DNA of 64,000 nucleotides from Stercorarius parasiticus (Eukaryota > Chordata > Aves > Charadriiformes > Stercorariidae): assembly GCA_013396915.1 (NCBI GenBank), contig VWZL01003406.1:189078-253077 (forward strand), written 5' to 3'. The notes below the pieces were generated by a model. That model had not been told where the DNA came from. It ran no database searches and was given only the letters and a program-made list of their open reading frames with translations. The position numbers were made by a program, and so were the translations under genes. This document shows positions 21,601 through 34,780 of the stretch, in pieces (position 1 is the stretch's first letter; the number at the start of each line of letters is the position of its first letter).

Positions 21601-24500
21601 GAGCTGGGTTAAGCCCATCCTGTTCTCCGCTCCTCGTCACCCTTTCCTTCTCATTAACATCCCCTCAGACCTCCTGGCTTAACCTAGGTAACAGCACTCC
21701 ACATTAGCATAATCTAATAGTAGGGGTGTTTTCTAACCCAGATAGTTTTACAGAAGCAAGTCAGTAATGACTGAGTGTGCTCTTAGGTTGGCAAATAGAA
21801 GTGATGACAACTCTCAGAGGTGATGACATCCTGGGAGAAGCAATGAACTAACTTTTTCAATCCGTTGAGTTGCATCAGGAACAACAAATTTGACCACAAA
21901 CTCAGAAAAACTGTGAGTCTGAGAATAACCAGTAGCTGTATCTAGAGATTCTAAAGGGTTAGATATGTCCCTTATAGATAACACATGACTGTGCCACTAG
22001 ATAATGTAGTTATTTATCTTTCATTTTCAATTATTTATTTGTTGGGGATTAATTACTAAGTGAACTTAGCTTTTTTGTTTTTACGCTGCTCAGGTAAAAG
22101 GGTCAGTCCTGAGAGTTGTGTATATTTTTTCTGATATTCACACTGCAAACATGAGACCAGTCATCTCTGAAACATTAATATTGATATTGATAAATTATTT
22201 TATGACATGAGTGTCAATAATAAAGAGTTTGACTTAAACTAAATAGTCGTTTATGACCAGAGTGAAAGCCTTTAAATTCTCTTTTTTATGGTATTTGACC
22301 TTCTATCATTAACAACTCTGGTACTAAATGTCACAGATGCTCTAAGTTGTATATTATTTTTGTATTTCAGTCTAGACAGATGGCTGGAAAATGAAACAGC
22401 TGCATGTGTTCTGAGAGCCTGGAGGCACTGCTTCTTGGACAGCAAAAATTCTTATAATGGACAGGTTCAGATTTTAGGGACAGTCCTACAAACTCTTGCT
22501 GCAATAAATGTGCTTGGATTCACCTATAGACTCTGCTAATGTCAAAGAAGATAAAGACATGGGTATCATTTTGTGCCGGAATGAGACTTTTCAACTTCCT
22601 CTCAGTGTAAAGGCTCCTTGTTGTAAACATTTTATTAAATCAGATAAGGTTTCAAGGTAACCAAAAGTAATTTAGACCAACATGAAATGTTTTTATCTAG
22701 TCTGAACTTAGAGATATTATGAAAGATTGAAATGTTTGCAAAATGATGTGGATGTACTCTCGCTGTTCCAGAAGGTCTGATCTCTATGTGCTGTTGGATT
22801 ATTTTAAAATATCTTGTTCTCTGAGGTCATTTGCCAATGAGAAAGCACAGAGCTATTTACGTTTGACCTTAATATGACTTTTCTTCAGGTCTAGGTACGA
22901 AGAATTTGATTGCTACAGAAATGTCATTCTGAGAGATTTGTGAATTACAGGCAATAGGAGTGAAAGGGATTAGAACCTTTCTGGGAAAAAAGGTTAACAA
23001 GAACCTACAGAGCAAGTCAGAAAGAAAAAATACAGAAGTATAAAGTCTCTTTTCTATTGTTATGAAGTGGCCACCATGATGGAAAAAATACATGGGTTCT
23101 AAAATGTCTTTAGGAAAATTTAATGAGAAAAACAGCAGCACTAATGCTTTGTTAAGGCTGTAACTGCATGGTGTAATGAGCTCTTGGTGAAGTGCTAAAA
23201 CTTAAATTGAATACATTGATTAAGATCAACACAGTAAAAGAACTGCTATACTGTGTAAGAGGGAAAAACGGGAATTTCAGAATACCAGAACTGGTAAAAA
23301 TCATGGTGTAGTAAAGGAATCAATGCGGAACTTAATCAGAATCATAAACATATCATTGCTGTGAACATCTAGATTACATATTGATGTAATGACAGAATGA
23401 CTCAATATTCTGGCTTTTAATGAGAAAATACATGAAATCATACAAAATTCCAGCTGCCCAACCAGAAAAATTGTTCTCCAAGATTCATTCTGGATTTTCA
23501 TTATTGCATGGACATCTTAAATTGTAAATCTTCTGTGCTTGAAAGAGGTCATATCAAAATAATTTTCTTCTGACCCAGCCCTTAAATATCAATCTCATGT
23601 AGAGATCAGTAGAATGAATGATATGCAATTGGGCATTTGGGGCTATTCAAAATGCAACTGGAGAAATGCAAAAATCACATGCATCTTCTGAAGTGCACCT
23701 TGTGTAGGCCATTTGTGAAGTTACGCGTAGTTACCCAAACTGTTTAAGCACCTTTCTTAGTGATCCTTCTAATTTGTACACGCATAAGTTCTGCATGACT
23801 AGATAAAAAGAACTGAACAGTCAGAGCTATGTATGAACAGATGGAAGAGGAGTCTAGAAAGGTAGTACTTGGCCTAGTTATAAACTCAAAGATGATAAAG
23901 CTGCTAGTGGAAGGTACATTAAGTACTAAGAATGCAGTAATCCCATGTTTAAAGTAAGTCAGAAGCACACACTCCTATGAAAATAAAATTCCCACACATA
24001 AGTGTAGCAGTAGAACATCTAATTCCTTATGTTTGAGAAGTGTTTCCCAGTATATTTTCTTTGATTAGGGCTCTCAATATTATATTAAATATGTAAGGTA
24101 AATTATAATGTAATGTTCTGGGCACACTTGTACCGCTGTGTTTTTCTCCCATAATGTTGTCACATGTATAGTATAATAATAGCAACACATGCTAAACACA
24201 ACAACAAAATCAGTATGATATTACAGAATCCATGTTTCATCTAAGTTTTAAACCTTTTTTAAACATACGAAAAAAGGAAATTAAAATCCTGGTGTTGTAA
24301 GTTAAATTTTCCCTGAACACTTAGGCTGGTAATCAGCTATCATGTGAGAGATTAGGCCTGAAAAAATAATGCACAGTAGCTGTGACCTTTCTTTTCAATA
24401 AAAAAAGCCAATCCCTTTCTATGAAGACAATTTGCTACTCTTCGTTCTTTATATTAAATTCTGTATGTAATTTGATATATTTTAGTGATGTTTTTTGCAG
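18602..24500. other. Unannotated stretch containing one exon-like segment
   Basis: No transposon recognised. The only coding hint is the minus-strand segment 19440-19648. A second minus-strand acceptor-like site (GTTTCAG) lies 99 nt downstream, with the following segment beginning at 19340. Other open frames (22288-22539, 22869-23141 and others) lack splice context or recognisable domains. Confidence 0.5.
19440..19648 (-). other. Candidate exon of unknown gene, 209 nt
   Basis: Read on the minus strand, this segment is preceded by a strong acceptor: branch-point-like TTCTGAC, then a T-rich tract and TGGTGCTTTCAG, with the segment starting at 19648. It ends in CATGCAAG followed by GTAAGC, a near-consensus donor, at 19440. 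The frame starting at its second base is open throughout for 69 codons and leaves one base (phase 1). Its product begins LLSDGNVASVLEG and includes FYVCQKWWQPAEETG. It has no start codon until late, so it would be an internal exon. A second frame is also open after an early TAG and has its own ATG. I recognise neither product. Joining to the next acceptor (segment from 19340) gives a stop after nine codons. It could be a real internal or penultimate exon, a lncRNA exon or chance. Confidence 0.22.
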
Positions 24501-24571
24501 TGTTAGGTTGATGGTTGGACTAGATGATATGAAAGGTTCCTTCCAACCTAGGCGATTCTATGATTCTATTG
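24501..24571 (+). mobile_element. Short CR1 3' tail, sense
   Basis: 'GGTTGGACTAGATGATATGAAAGG' then 'TTCCTTCCAACCTAGGCG' and 'ATTCTATGATTCTATTG': the terminal 70 bases of a CR1 element with its octamer tail. Confidence 0.9.
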
Positions 24572-25920
24572 TTCATAAGACTGAAGAAAGAAAAATATTT
24601 CAGTATCCTTATGCTATAAATTTTCATGTATACACGGTTGTATGTGAAATTCTATCTTGTGGATGATTTACAGGCTGGCCATGGACTAGAAACAATTTTG
24701 TGATAAAAGCAATCATTAAATATCACAAATGGTGGATATCAAATACTAAAATACTAATGAATACTAAAACCAATTGTAGACTCGCATTGTATAAGAACAA
24801 CAGTTTGGCTGAAAGAAATTTCCTTCTACTGATTGTTTAATATGATTGTTTCGAGCACCAAACTGATTCATACAAATCAACCCATTCATGAACAGAAGAA
24901 AAGAGAATTCACTGAATAAAATACTTTTCAATGAACATTTAACCCACTTACATTCAAGATCATTTTCCTCTATTTCATATTTGGAAATGTTATCTAATGA
25001 AGCTTTATCGTTACCACTTTGTGCTGATTAAATACCATAATCCTCTTATTTGTGCAGATCCCTAGTGTTCCCCACTTTTATTAAAAGCAGGGTTCTAATG
25101 AAGCTCATGAGGTGTCACTAGGTAATTACCACTTACACTCCGAAATGAAGCTCAGTTCCAAGCCATTTGCATTTATGTGCTAAAACTAAATGATTAATGT
25201 GGATTTTTACACATTTTTAGGTTTAATTTTTCAGTCTAATGAAACCATAAATTTCAAGCTTTCAAAAATATTCCTATCTCTTATTTAATTCAATATGTAA
25301 TTGAGAACATGCTTTTGCTACAGATGGAGAGTCCTTTTCAAATTTGAATTAATTTAGTGTTTTGCTGAGCTAGTAGATTAAGTACTACAGATTGCCTGAT
25401 GTTCACTATGCTAAATCTTAGCTTTCAAATTAATGGAATAAAATTTTGGAAATCCACAAGGTCAAAAGTATTTTCTGCAAAGGTGATCAATAGCAATATT
25501 TTCTGCCCACGCTGTGTGCACTGAATGACACCCACAAAGTGGTGACAGCTGGAAACAGTCAAAAGTAGAATTCTACTACACCAAAGTGAATAAAGTCCAA
25601 GTTCAGTTGAATATTTGCTATATACAACATATTCAGAAATTACACCTCATTTTAAGGAAGTGGAGATATTATGTTTAGCTCGTAGTACAAACACCCAATG
25701 CAAAATGATTACAAAATTACTATCCTTAAAGTTCAGGGAAGTATTTCAAATTGTGAACACCAGGCTGATGCAGTGGCTTCAGTGAGAGACTTCTGGGAGG
25801 GAATAAAAGAATGCCAAGCCAAAATGAACTTTAAAATGGTCACATGTATAAAAATTGGGAAAAAAAGCAGTCCAGCATAGCTGCCTCAAAACTTACACAA
25901 GTAATTGTGCCACTGATATA
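24572..25920. other. Unannotated AT-rich stretch
   Basis: No gene or transposon recognised. Small open frames (25698-25880) show no domain. Confidence 0.5.
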
Positions 25921-26846
25921 TCATAGAATCATAGAATATTTTGGGTTGGAAGGGACCTTTAAAGGTCAGCTAGTCCAACGCCCCTGCAGTGGGCAGGGAC
26001 ATCTTCAGCTAGATCAGGTTACTCAGAGCCCCATCCAACCTGACCAGGAATGTTTCCAGTTTACAGGGAAGGGGCATCTACCACCTCTCTGGGCAACCTG
26101 CACCAGTGTTTCACCACTGTCATTGTAAAAAATTTCTTTCTTCTATCTAGTCTAAATCTTCCCTGTTACTTTAAAGCCATTACCCCTTATCTTATTGCAA
26201 CCGGCCCTGCTAAAAAGTTTGTCTTTCTTTTAAAACCCCTTTAAATATTGGAAGGCTGCAATAACGCCTCCCCGGAGCCTTCTCTTCTCCAGACTGAACA
26301 ACCCCAACTCTCTCAGCCTGTCCTCATAGGACCTCATAGGTGCTCTGATCATCTTCGTGGGCCTCCTCTGAACCCGCTCTAACAGGTCCAGGTCCTTCCA
26401 GTGCTGAGGGCTCCAGAGCTGGACCAGGTGTAGTGTCACCAGAATGGAGTAGAGGGGCAGAATCACCTCCATTGACCTGCTGGCCACTCTTCTTTTGCTG
26501 CAGCCCAGGATACGGTTGGCCTTCTGGGCTGCAAGTGCACATTGTCAGCTCATATCCAGCTTTTCATCCACCAGTATCCCCAATTCCTTCTCGGCAAGGC
26601 TGCTCTCAACCCCTTCATCACCCAGCCTATATCGATACTGGGGGTTGCCCCAACACAGGTGCAGGGCCCTGCACTTGCCTCTGTTGAACCTCATGAGGTT
26701 TGCACAGGCCCACTTCCCAAGCTCGTCCAGGTCCCTCTGGATGGCATCCCCTCCCTCAGGCGTGTCAACCACATCACTGCAAACTTACTGAGGGTGTACC
26801 CAATCCACTGTCTATGTAATTGATGAAGATACTAAATAGTACTGGT
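25921..26846 (-). mobile_element. CR1 LINE, C-terminal ORF2 and 3' UTR, antisense
   Basis: 5'-truncated antisense CR1 with its 3' terminus at the left (TCATAGAATCATAGAATA = two ATTCTATGA units). From right to left, 26772-26545 encodes the segment after RT motif C with [10 protein letters not shown] and [10 protein letters not shown]. After a frameshift, 26487-26230 encodes [21 protein letters not shown] and [18 protein letters not shown]. The thumb/C-terminal part is then decayed, followed by the 3' UTR with the reverse complement of ACTAGCTGACCTTTAAAGG. Upstream RT motifs A-C are absent and the sequence fades at about 26846. It has a different tail from the copy at 6584 and is likely another subfamily. 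Confidence 0.94.
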
Positions 26847-27900
26847 GAATGGGAATTGAACCAAGATGGTAAAAAAACCCAAACACCAACAACCCAACAC
26901 TCTTTCCATTCAGCACCGTTGAAGAATGCTGTTTTCTTTGCCTTACATAAGCATTCATGTATTCTTTTGTTCCTCTGAGATAGGAAGGGTAAGGTTATGT
27001 CATCACCTTGGTTATCTCAGCTTTCGCCACCATTTTCTACTGAGAAATCAGGGCATTTTTCCTTGGGCATGATGAGAGGCACCAAAGTCTTATCTGACTC
27101 ATACTGTCACTAATAAAGTAATGCCCAACTCTCTAGTATACCTACTACTACACACAGTGTACATCTAAGGGCTACTTTATCTATCATTATACAGAGACTA
27201 ACAAACCTTTCTGTAAAGTAATATGTCACTGTATTTGTTCCATGAATAACACAATTGCTTGTTATTCAGAACTATCATATTTTACCTTTGACAGAAGACA
27301 GTAGTTATCATTAGGAATGTGTTAAAGGGTTAATGACTACATTCAGTTACAAAGTCTATTAAGAAAAAGTGTCTCCAAAATTCTCACAGTAATAATAGTA
27401 GTTAACAAAATTGACATGGAATATTACAGCTAAGTCATCCAACTTACAAATCCCCAGGTTCAAATCTTCCAGTCATGGGGGTATAAAATTCAGGGCAATA
27501 CCTCATTTTTGCTCCATAACATCTGTGACAAGATGTAATGCATCACTGACAATCTAGTGATTCATGAAATGAAAACTCCTTCCTGTTTATATCAACGCAG
27601 ACATTCCCCAGGGGTTCTTCACAAAACACCTGTCCGGTTCCACAGCATGTAAAGCATGAGGCATTAGCTATCTTATAAACATCTCTTTTTTTTTTTCAGA
27701 AGTGCTAGCCTTAGAGAAATTGCAGTATCTATTTCACTTTCTGTCACTAGAATTTAAAGACACTCTCAGTGGGTGGAAGCAGCAGACTGATAACCTCAGC
27801 ACTGGTGTTCTCTACAAGTCTTTGAAAGACATGTGCAGCATCACACATAATTCAAATGGTTGCTTTGCATTTATTTCCCCGACCTCTTCAGATTCCCTCT

Positions 27901-27935
<35 letters not shown>

Positions 27936-30900
27936 AAAAAAACAACAAACCTTTTACCTTAGTTACCTTAGGCAGAACTATACTTCTAAGCATTGCTCAC
28001 AGCTATGAAACCAAGAGTGCACTAGTTGCTTCTAACTCAGAGAATACAAAGACCTACTTGGCTTCCTAGAGACAGCATGGAAAGAAATTAGCCACCTGCT
28101 GAGGATAATCCTAATGCCCCAGCTGTGAGGAGAAAGTATTCTGGAGCAAGTCAATAGAGAATTACAAATCCATGCACGATATCTACCTTCCTACTCTGCC
28201 ATAAAGCGTGGTACCTCTGCCCGTTTTGAATCCAGCCTGGAGCCTGTTCTTTAGAGTTAAGGTCTGCAGACACTGTTTTCTTCCCTTCTTCCAAAAAGGG
28301 TAATAACGTTACCGCTCCATGCTGCGTGGTTGCTGAATTCCTTCTGACTAAGGAGATATTATAACGCAACCCTCTGGTATCACACAGTCCTTCCAGTCAC
28401 ACTTAGCAGGTGGGACCATACAGGCAGCACTGCATCAGTCACAGATTGTGTGGCTGTTGCTGGTGCATCCATTGTGTTTGGAGAACACTTATTAGATAGA
28501 GTTTCTCAAGTGACTGCAGTCCTTCCTCTGGCCAGTTTTGGGATTATTGTCAGGCCTAATTTCACAGAACACAGCAGCTCTGGGCATGCACATAGGGTAA
28601 GGAGAGGCTTTTGCAAATTCCAGGTCAGAAAGGCAAATATCTCACAAATACAGGCATTAGTGAGCAATTTTAATTTTAGGAGGTTAGCATCTGCATAAAC
28701 GCCTTTAGACATTTTGTGCTGGTTCTGTGCTGTCTAGAGGTCGTCAAGTATTGCTCTAGCTCCCCCTTTCAGATCATTCTCATGATGGCAAAACTGTGCA
28801 TATCTTTCCAAAGCTTCTTTGCCTCACAAGCCAGCCAAATACAATGACATGAAATCTTGCCTGATCAACTTTGCTATGATTAAGCAATGTTGGTCATGCA
28901 TAAGATTTTAGGGCACAAAATATCATCACTTTAGTAACTATTTCCACTCAGAGATTGCCTTTGGGATTTATATGCTGGTTTCACCTTAACCATAATCCAA
29001 TATTCTCCTCTTGTCACCCATAAGTTTTTGTGCTTATATTCCAGCTGTTTCTCGAAAGAAAATTCAAAGCCATAGTCCTTCCAGGAGCAACCATCGAGGT
29101 AAGATGGCTGTGGAACTGACACATCTCTTATTGCTTGCTATTATTGGTACAGTGGAACAATTTAGTACTATATACACTGTAAAAATTGTGCTTTACATAT
29201 GCTATATAGCTGAGTGACTTGCATAGCTCATAAAACAATAAAAAGAACTCATTAAAGTTTTTGCCCGCTTTTCACTTCTAAGAGTGTTCACTCAACAATG
29301 CTTGAAAAACAGACTGAAATTGAGAGCACAGTTTTGATTCTGAAACCTGCAGATGTGCAGACTGCAGATTGCAAATAAATATTAGACACCCTCGTTTTGA
29401 TGAGTTCAAGAGCTCTTGCATTTCTTCAGAGCTCTGAAATTGTCAAGAATTAATTCTTCAGTGTAATGGGACTGCTATTCATAATTATGGCATTATTTGG
29501 CCCAGAAAGACAACTTTCTGGTGAAAACATGCTTTCCCTGAAAACTAAAATTTATGCTTCTTTAACATAGAAAGCAGTATCATCATGTTTATACCATAAC
29601 AGTCTGCCTCTGGGCTACCTATATTCCATGGACAGTAAATGAAAATATTAGGAATTTAGTCTAAGACAAATTACTTTCTCTACCACATTTGTAGTCAAGC
29701 CCAGCATGGAAGATGACCAATAATGTAGCATGAATTGCACTCTTTAGCCCTCACACAGAGACGCATTTGAACATTTTCTTTCATCTTTTTCATTCCTCAA
29801 AGTGCAAAAACACTCTGCTCCCAAAGCATCAGCTGTACATCAGCTTCATGGTGAGAAGTATCCCTAAATCTACTATCACATTAAAACCAAAGCTGTAAGT
29901 GGGGTTAGGATTTGGGCCAGTAATTATATCTAGATTCAAAATTATGTGACAACTTTCACACTCTAAGAAAAAGAAGCTAATTTTGGTTTTCCATTCCTTT
30001 CATAGTCTCATAGAAAAGATTTTACAAGGAACTGCATTGAAGTCTTTTGTCATAACTGAAAACTTGTTCTTGTAAAGACCTTAAAAGCAGGTAAAATGCT
30101 GATGGGACTGAGAAGAGTAACACTTAAAGCAGATGCTACATTCTCAGTTTAAAACGTAATTTCCAAATTTATTAAATAATTTTCAATTACATCAAATCTA
30201 TTGCAATTTGGTGTGTTATACCTAGTCACAAATTCATCTGGGCTTTCTGAAAAAAATGTAGTAATTAACGTATTTTTCAGAGTTCTGTACACAGGAATAC
30301 ACAGGTTTCATCTGTGAGCTTGTTTTGATTCTTGCAAGTATGTTAGCCACATCCTGGGAAAGGAAAATGGTTTCCTGTTGGTTTTAGTGAGAAAGGTGCT
30401 ATTCAGTTTTCTCTTTCTTGTGATTTTGGGAAGCTCTAATAAAATACATTGATTCAATCTGCAGATAGTGGCTATCACAGGAACATTATTTTTCACCTAA
30501 ATTGTTATTCTTTTATAGGTTACAGAAATCTTCACTTGTAACCTTATCTTAGAGATAATATAAGTTAAAAAAATTCAGCAAGCATGAGATTAAGCTAAAA
30601 AGAGCTCTGATGAAGGATTGTCATTAAGAGTTGATGCAAGAAGATTTCTTCACATATGCAATGCAATGTTTCTAAATCTTGTGATGTTTTTTGACAGTGA
30701 TGTTTCTGTAGTGCTCTCAAAACAAGTCACTTTGTAGAAGCTAATTCATTCCTCTTGGTCACAGCAGTACCTCTTTGTCACCTTGAATCAGTGTTTTTCT
30801 GATCCTGTTCCTGCAAATTACAGTGTTCCCATGAGCTCTTCAAAGGATTTCTTGCTGTTATGGTGTAAGTTATTTTTCTAAACAGAAATTGAGAGCCATT

Positions 30901-33900
30901 ATTTATTTATTTTAAAGTTGCCCTCTAACAAAACCATGTCTCAACTCTTCAGAGAGGTTACCAAAATCAATGGCATAGAACATTTTTTAAATAAAATTAC
31001 ATTGAAAGTTTATAAAGTGCTGTATTTGAAATGATATTTCAACATAAAGGATGCAGAATCCTACACTAAGCTTTTTTCCCTTTGGTTTAGATGATATCAA
31101 ACCAAACTCAGCTAGTAAATAAATATGTAGAACTCAGTAATACATTCAATGAGAATTTCACTTCCATCCTGGCTAGACATGGCTGATTATCTTTAATTAT
31201 TAGCAAATATCTACTACATCTGTAAGCAGCCAGCTCAGATAATTTTCAATTTTGTTTTTCCTTTAAACTATCCAGCTTCTAAAGACAAAACTATCTTAAT
31301 ATCCCTAGAAGAGAAGTAAAATTCAAATTATTTATGATTCATATTACTATGATTATTATACATATCTCACCTGCTGATGTATTTCTGTTCAGAATCTCCT
31401 TGTTCCCTATTTTAAGAGCTAGGATTATAGAAACATCTGTACAGATGTGTTTAAAATCAGAAAATTGTTATTTACTACGGACAAAGGTGTCAAGCTCAAT
31501 AGGAATCAATATAACGTCTGTGAATGTTGTAACACTACAGTATGTACAATGATAGCATTAAATATTACTGTTTCCAAAACCTTAACAGCATAATTATTCA
31601 TAGACCTATTCAAAAGATATTTGCCAAACATTTTTTTTATAACCAAAGTATTATTGGAGTACTAAAAACAGCTCCACCTAGAAAAGGTGATGACTCCTTA
31701 GGGACCACACCTTGGACCTTCCATCTTTTGCAAACTGTAGTTTCTCATGACTGAGCACTCAAGAAAAATGCACACCCAGGCACACACACAAACAAAGAAA
31801 AATGTTGAATCACGGCATACCACGTGAATTCTTGTACAGGGCCAGAATTTAGATTATTTTTTTTCGAAGTTAGCATCAAGACTGGCCAAGACCAATATCC
31901 TAAAATATCTATGAATTTCAGTTCCAGATGAGACAAATCTTACTGCTGCAGACTAACAAGTTGCAGCATCAAATACAGAAACGTTCATCAACTTATGCAG
32001 TCAAGGATGAAAAACAGTGCCAGCATACTGCACATTCGTCTACTGAGCAGAAGTTTGCTATTTATAAACCATCATAAGGAAATTCTTTTTCTCTAAACAG
32101 TATTTTTTATAAGCATCAAGTAATTGCCATTTGCAATGGTAAGACCTATGAACTACTAAATGAACTACTGATAGGATAGGTACTCATTCCTGCAGCTCTT
32201 CTTCCAGGAAAAAAAAAAAACCAAATACAAAGCAAAACGAAATACATTGTCATTCCCTAAAGAGCATTCCATCAAACAGATACTCTGCATTTATGACTAG
32301 CCCATTCTAGACTTAGCCCTTTTGCAGTTTCAGTCGTATGTTACCTCAGACATAGACGGCTGTTTTATTCTGATGGAATCATACCGCAGTTTCTTTACTA
32401 ACTCCACCTTTTTATTTTTTTCTATCAGTTTAGGAATACAGTCGTGGCAGCACATATTTTACATAGCACAGCACAATTACATAGCACTAAATGTAATTCA
32501 GGGTATATGATTTTTGTGTTACACTCAAATAATGGCTACAAAAACATACTTTATACGGACATCAATAAACGTGCTTTTGCGAGTATGTGTGTAAGACAGA
32601 GAATCTTACTTTATTTGAGGGATTTCATAAAGAACCGCCCTTGAATGATTTTCTAAATCTATCTCAAGGAATTTGCAAAGTTTATCCTCATCTTGCTTCT
32701 GCCCTCCATTTCAGAATAACCCACAGTCATGCCTTTAAGGCTTCTAACTGTTCAGCTTTGACACCACTTTGCACTCTCTTTTCCAGAAACATCATATGCT
32801 ACAGCTCAAATGCAGTTATTTGGGTTTTTTCAACTGATGAGAGCATTTGTAGAGAGCCCAGACATAGTGCAACGTGGAACGAGCGAAATATTGACAGTGG
32901 TTTTTTTGCAGTTTTTTGTAAAGCAATTGAGAAAGAATTGAGCACCTTGTCACCTGGAACAAGGAGCTACAAGTGCCTGCCTCGTACCCTGCTTCTGCCT
33001 GACTGGCAGTGCTCTGCAAGTGCTTCTTAGAATATGGTACAACACGTTTACAAATATAACCAGCAAAAGCGCGGTAACAGAAGGCTTGACTCAAAACACT
33101 TGGAGTCAGTGGAAAGACTGCCAGCAACTACAACAGATTTTGTGCCGCAAAAGAGCGGTCAGTACCAGGCAATGTATTTATCTAGCATCTGGCACAGTCC
33201 CATTTGCAGCAACTACAGTTCAAATAAGTACTTAAATATTTAAACCAGAATTCATGCTTCAAAGTCTTTCATTTTAATTAATTAGAATGAAAATTATGTT
33301 TTATGCTATAGTATAATTTAATAAGCCTTAATACGTATTTCTGACACTGTAAAAACCTTCAGATCATATCTTGCTTTTGAATAGAGAATGTCCAATACAA
33401 AATGGCAGATAATCTTTTCCATGTCTCATCCCATTAATTTTATATCAATAACTGTGTACAGAAAGAGGGAGAGATGAGAGTAAACTCTGCCATGCGATAA
33501 GATAGAATCGTATCACTTGACATCTGAATATTTGATTTTGAGTTCTTTTATTGCCGGTTTCCTCTTATTGCTGAGGAAGTGTGACGATGAGCCGCACAAT
33601 CCAAAAGCACTGCCTTCCTTATTATCAAAGGACGCGCAGGGGACACAGAGGAGGTATGAATGACCTCCTGCCACTCTTGTTCTCTGCTTTTTATTTTCTA
33701 GCACCACCAATTTTTGTTTAGTTTTAGCTTTATGTAGCTAGTAGGGTAAAATGCAACTGGCAAACCCACATTTTGCTGGATGCTTTTATTTCTGTTCCTT
33801 TTTCCCCATTTATGTGCGTGTGCCAGGAAGGGTGCCTGCAAGTTAGAGCACAAACAAAACACATCACTTTCTTTCATGTTTGGGGTTTTTTTTTCTTTTC

Positions 33901-34400
33901 AGATGAAACCATATTCCTACTTTCTGCTTTCTGCCTCCATTTGTTTAAGAAACAATTATTGTCCCTTTTGGAATTGTAAAATGTCAAGATTTCTAACTTC
34001 ATTGGATTTTGAAGTGCACTCTACTTGTTTAGTAGAAAAGCATGTTTTAAAAATATCTATATCTCTATCTATTTTGTTTAGTTGTGCAGCCAGGTGACTG
34101 TAGTGCCCCTGCAGAAAGTCCACATTTTCTGATGCACAGTGTCAGATTTATGCCTCTGGAAAAGTCAAAGAGTATTTGAAGGTGGTGATTTTAATCTATT
34201 GCATACATATAAATAAGGATAAAATCAAATTATTTTCTTAAAATATTGTAATTCAATAATTTTAAAATACTACAGGCAAAAAAAAAAGGAGTGAATTTTT
34301 TAAATCTTTAAAATATAATACAACTTGTACTAACCACATGTGGGGGGAATTTTCTAAAGGGCTCTCTTAGGTATGCAGCATCAGTACCAGACATTTAGGC
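26847..34400. other. Unannotated AT-rich stretch
   Basis: No transposon or gene recognised. Contains an A33 tract (27902-27934). Open frames at 28450-28698, 32587-33030 and 32816-33127 (minus) have no domain I recognise, and the last two overlap on opposite strands. Confidence 0.5.
27902..27934 (+). repeat. Poly(A) tract, 33 A
   Basis: Uninterrupted A33 followed by CAAAAAAACAACAAA. It is the longest homopolymer in the window. No AATAAA precedes it at the usual distance and no flanking duplication is evident, so there is no support for a retrocopied transcript. The length is prone to sequencing and assembly error. Confidence 0.9.
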
Positions 34401-34485
34401 TGGGACACTCAGAGAAAAAAGATAACTTTCCAAAGGCAATTGAGCACTTGGGCATCATTCTGCTCTTGAAATACGCTCTCAGTCC

Positions 34486-34780
34486 TCAATATGCTAAGGT
34501 GGAAAATGAGTACCAGTCAATGACCTTTTCAAAATCTCCTCCTGCAATGTGTGCTGTTTTCACTGTTCTGCTCACAATATCAAGTGGAAAATCTTCTGAC
34601 AGAACAGCTTTCCTCTGGAGATACTGATTCAACAAAGCTGGAACCAGTTGATTTCCAATTTTTGAGGCAATGCTGTCTGACTTCTTGCCAGCTGCCAACT
34701 TTCTTGTGTTAAAAAAACACTCCCCAAAAAGGGAGCCCTTTGACTCCCTAGGTTCACAACAACTTGTTTTGTGGTGTGTT
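34486..34780 (-). other. Open frame of unknown status, no recognised domain
   Basis: About 98 codons are open on the minus strand, ending at a stop at 34486. The product includes SIASKIGNQLVPALLNQYLQ followed by a hydrophilic segment ending in WYSFSTLAY. The composition is protein-like. However, the frame has no ATG near its start (the first start-like codon is TTG), no clear splice sites, and a plus-strand frame is open across part of the same DNA. I cannot name a family. It is most likely chance or a decayed coding relic. Confidence 0.12.

Noticed and set aside
22288..22539. Plus-strand exon starting after TTTGTATTTCAG
   Set aside because: The acceptor is plausible but there is no consensus donor, and the product has no recognisable domain.
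27455..27475. GGTTCAAAT-like box B of a tRNA
   Set aside because: No acceptor stem, D-arm or anticodon arm could be formed around it.
27690..27934. Processed pseudogene ending in the A33 tract
   Set aside because: No polyadenylation signal at the right distance, no recognised parent gene and no flanking duplication.
32446..32457. GGCAGCACATAT, identical to a short stretch of U6 snRNA
   Set aside because: Only 12 bases match and the following U6 sequence is absent.
32587..33127. 147-codon plus-strand frame overlapping a 103-codon minus-strand frame
   Set aside because: No recognisable domain, no splice or promoter context, and both strands are open at once, as expected occasionally by chance in 64 kb.
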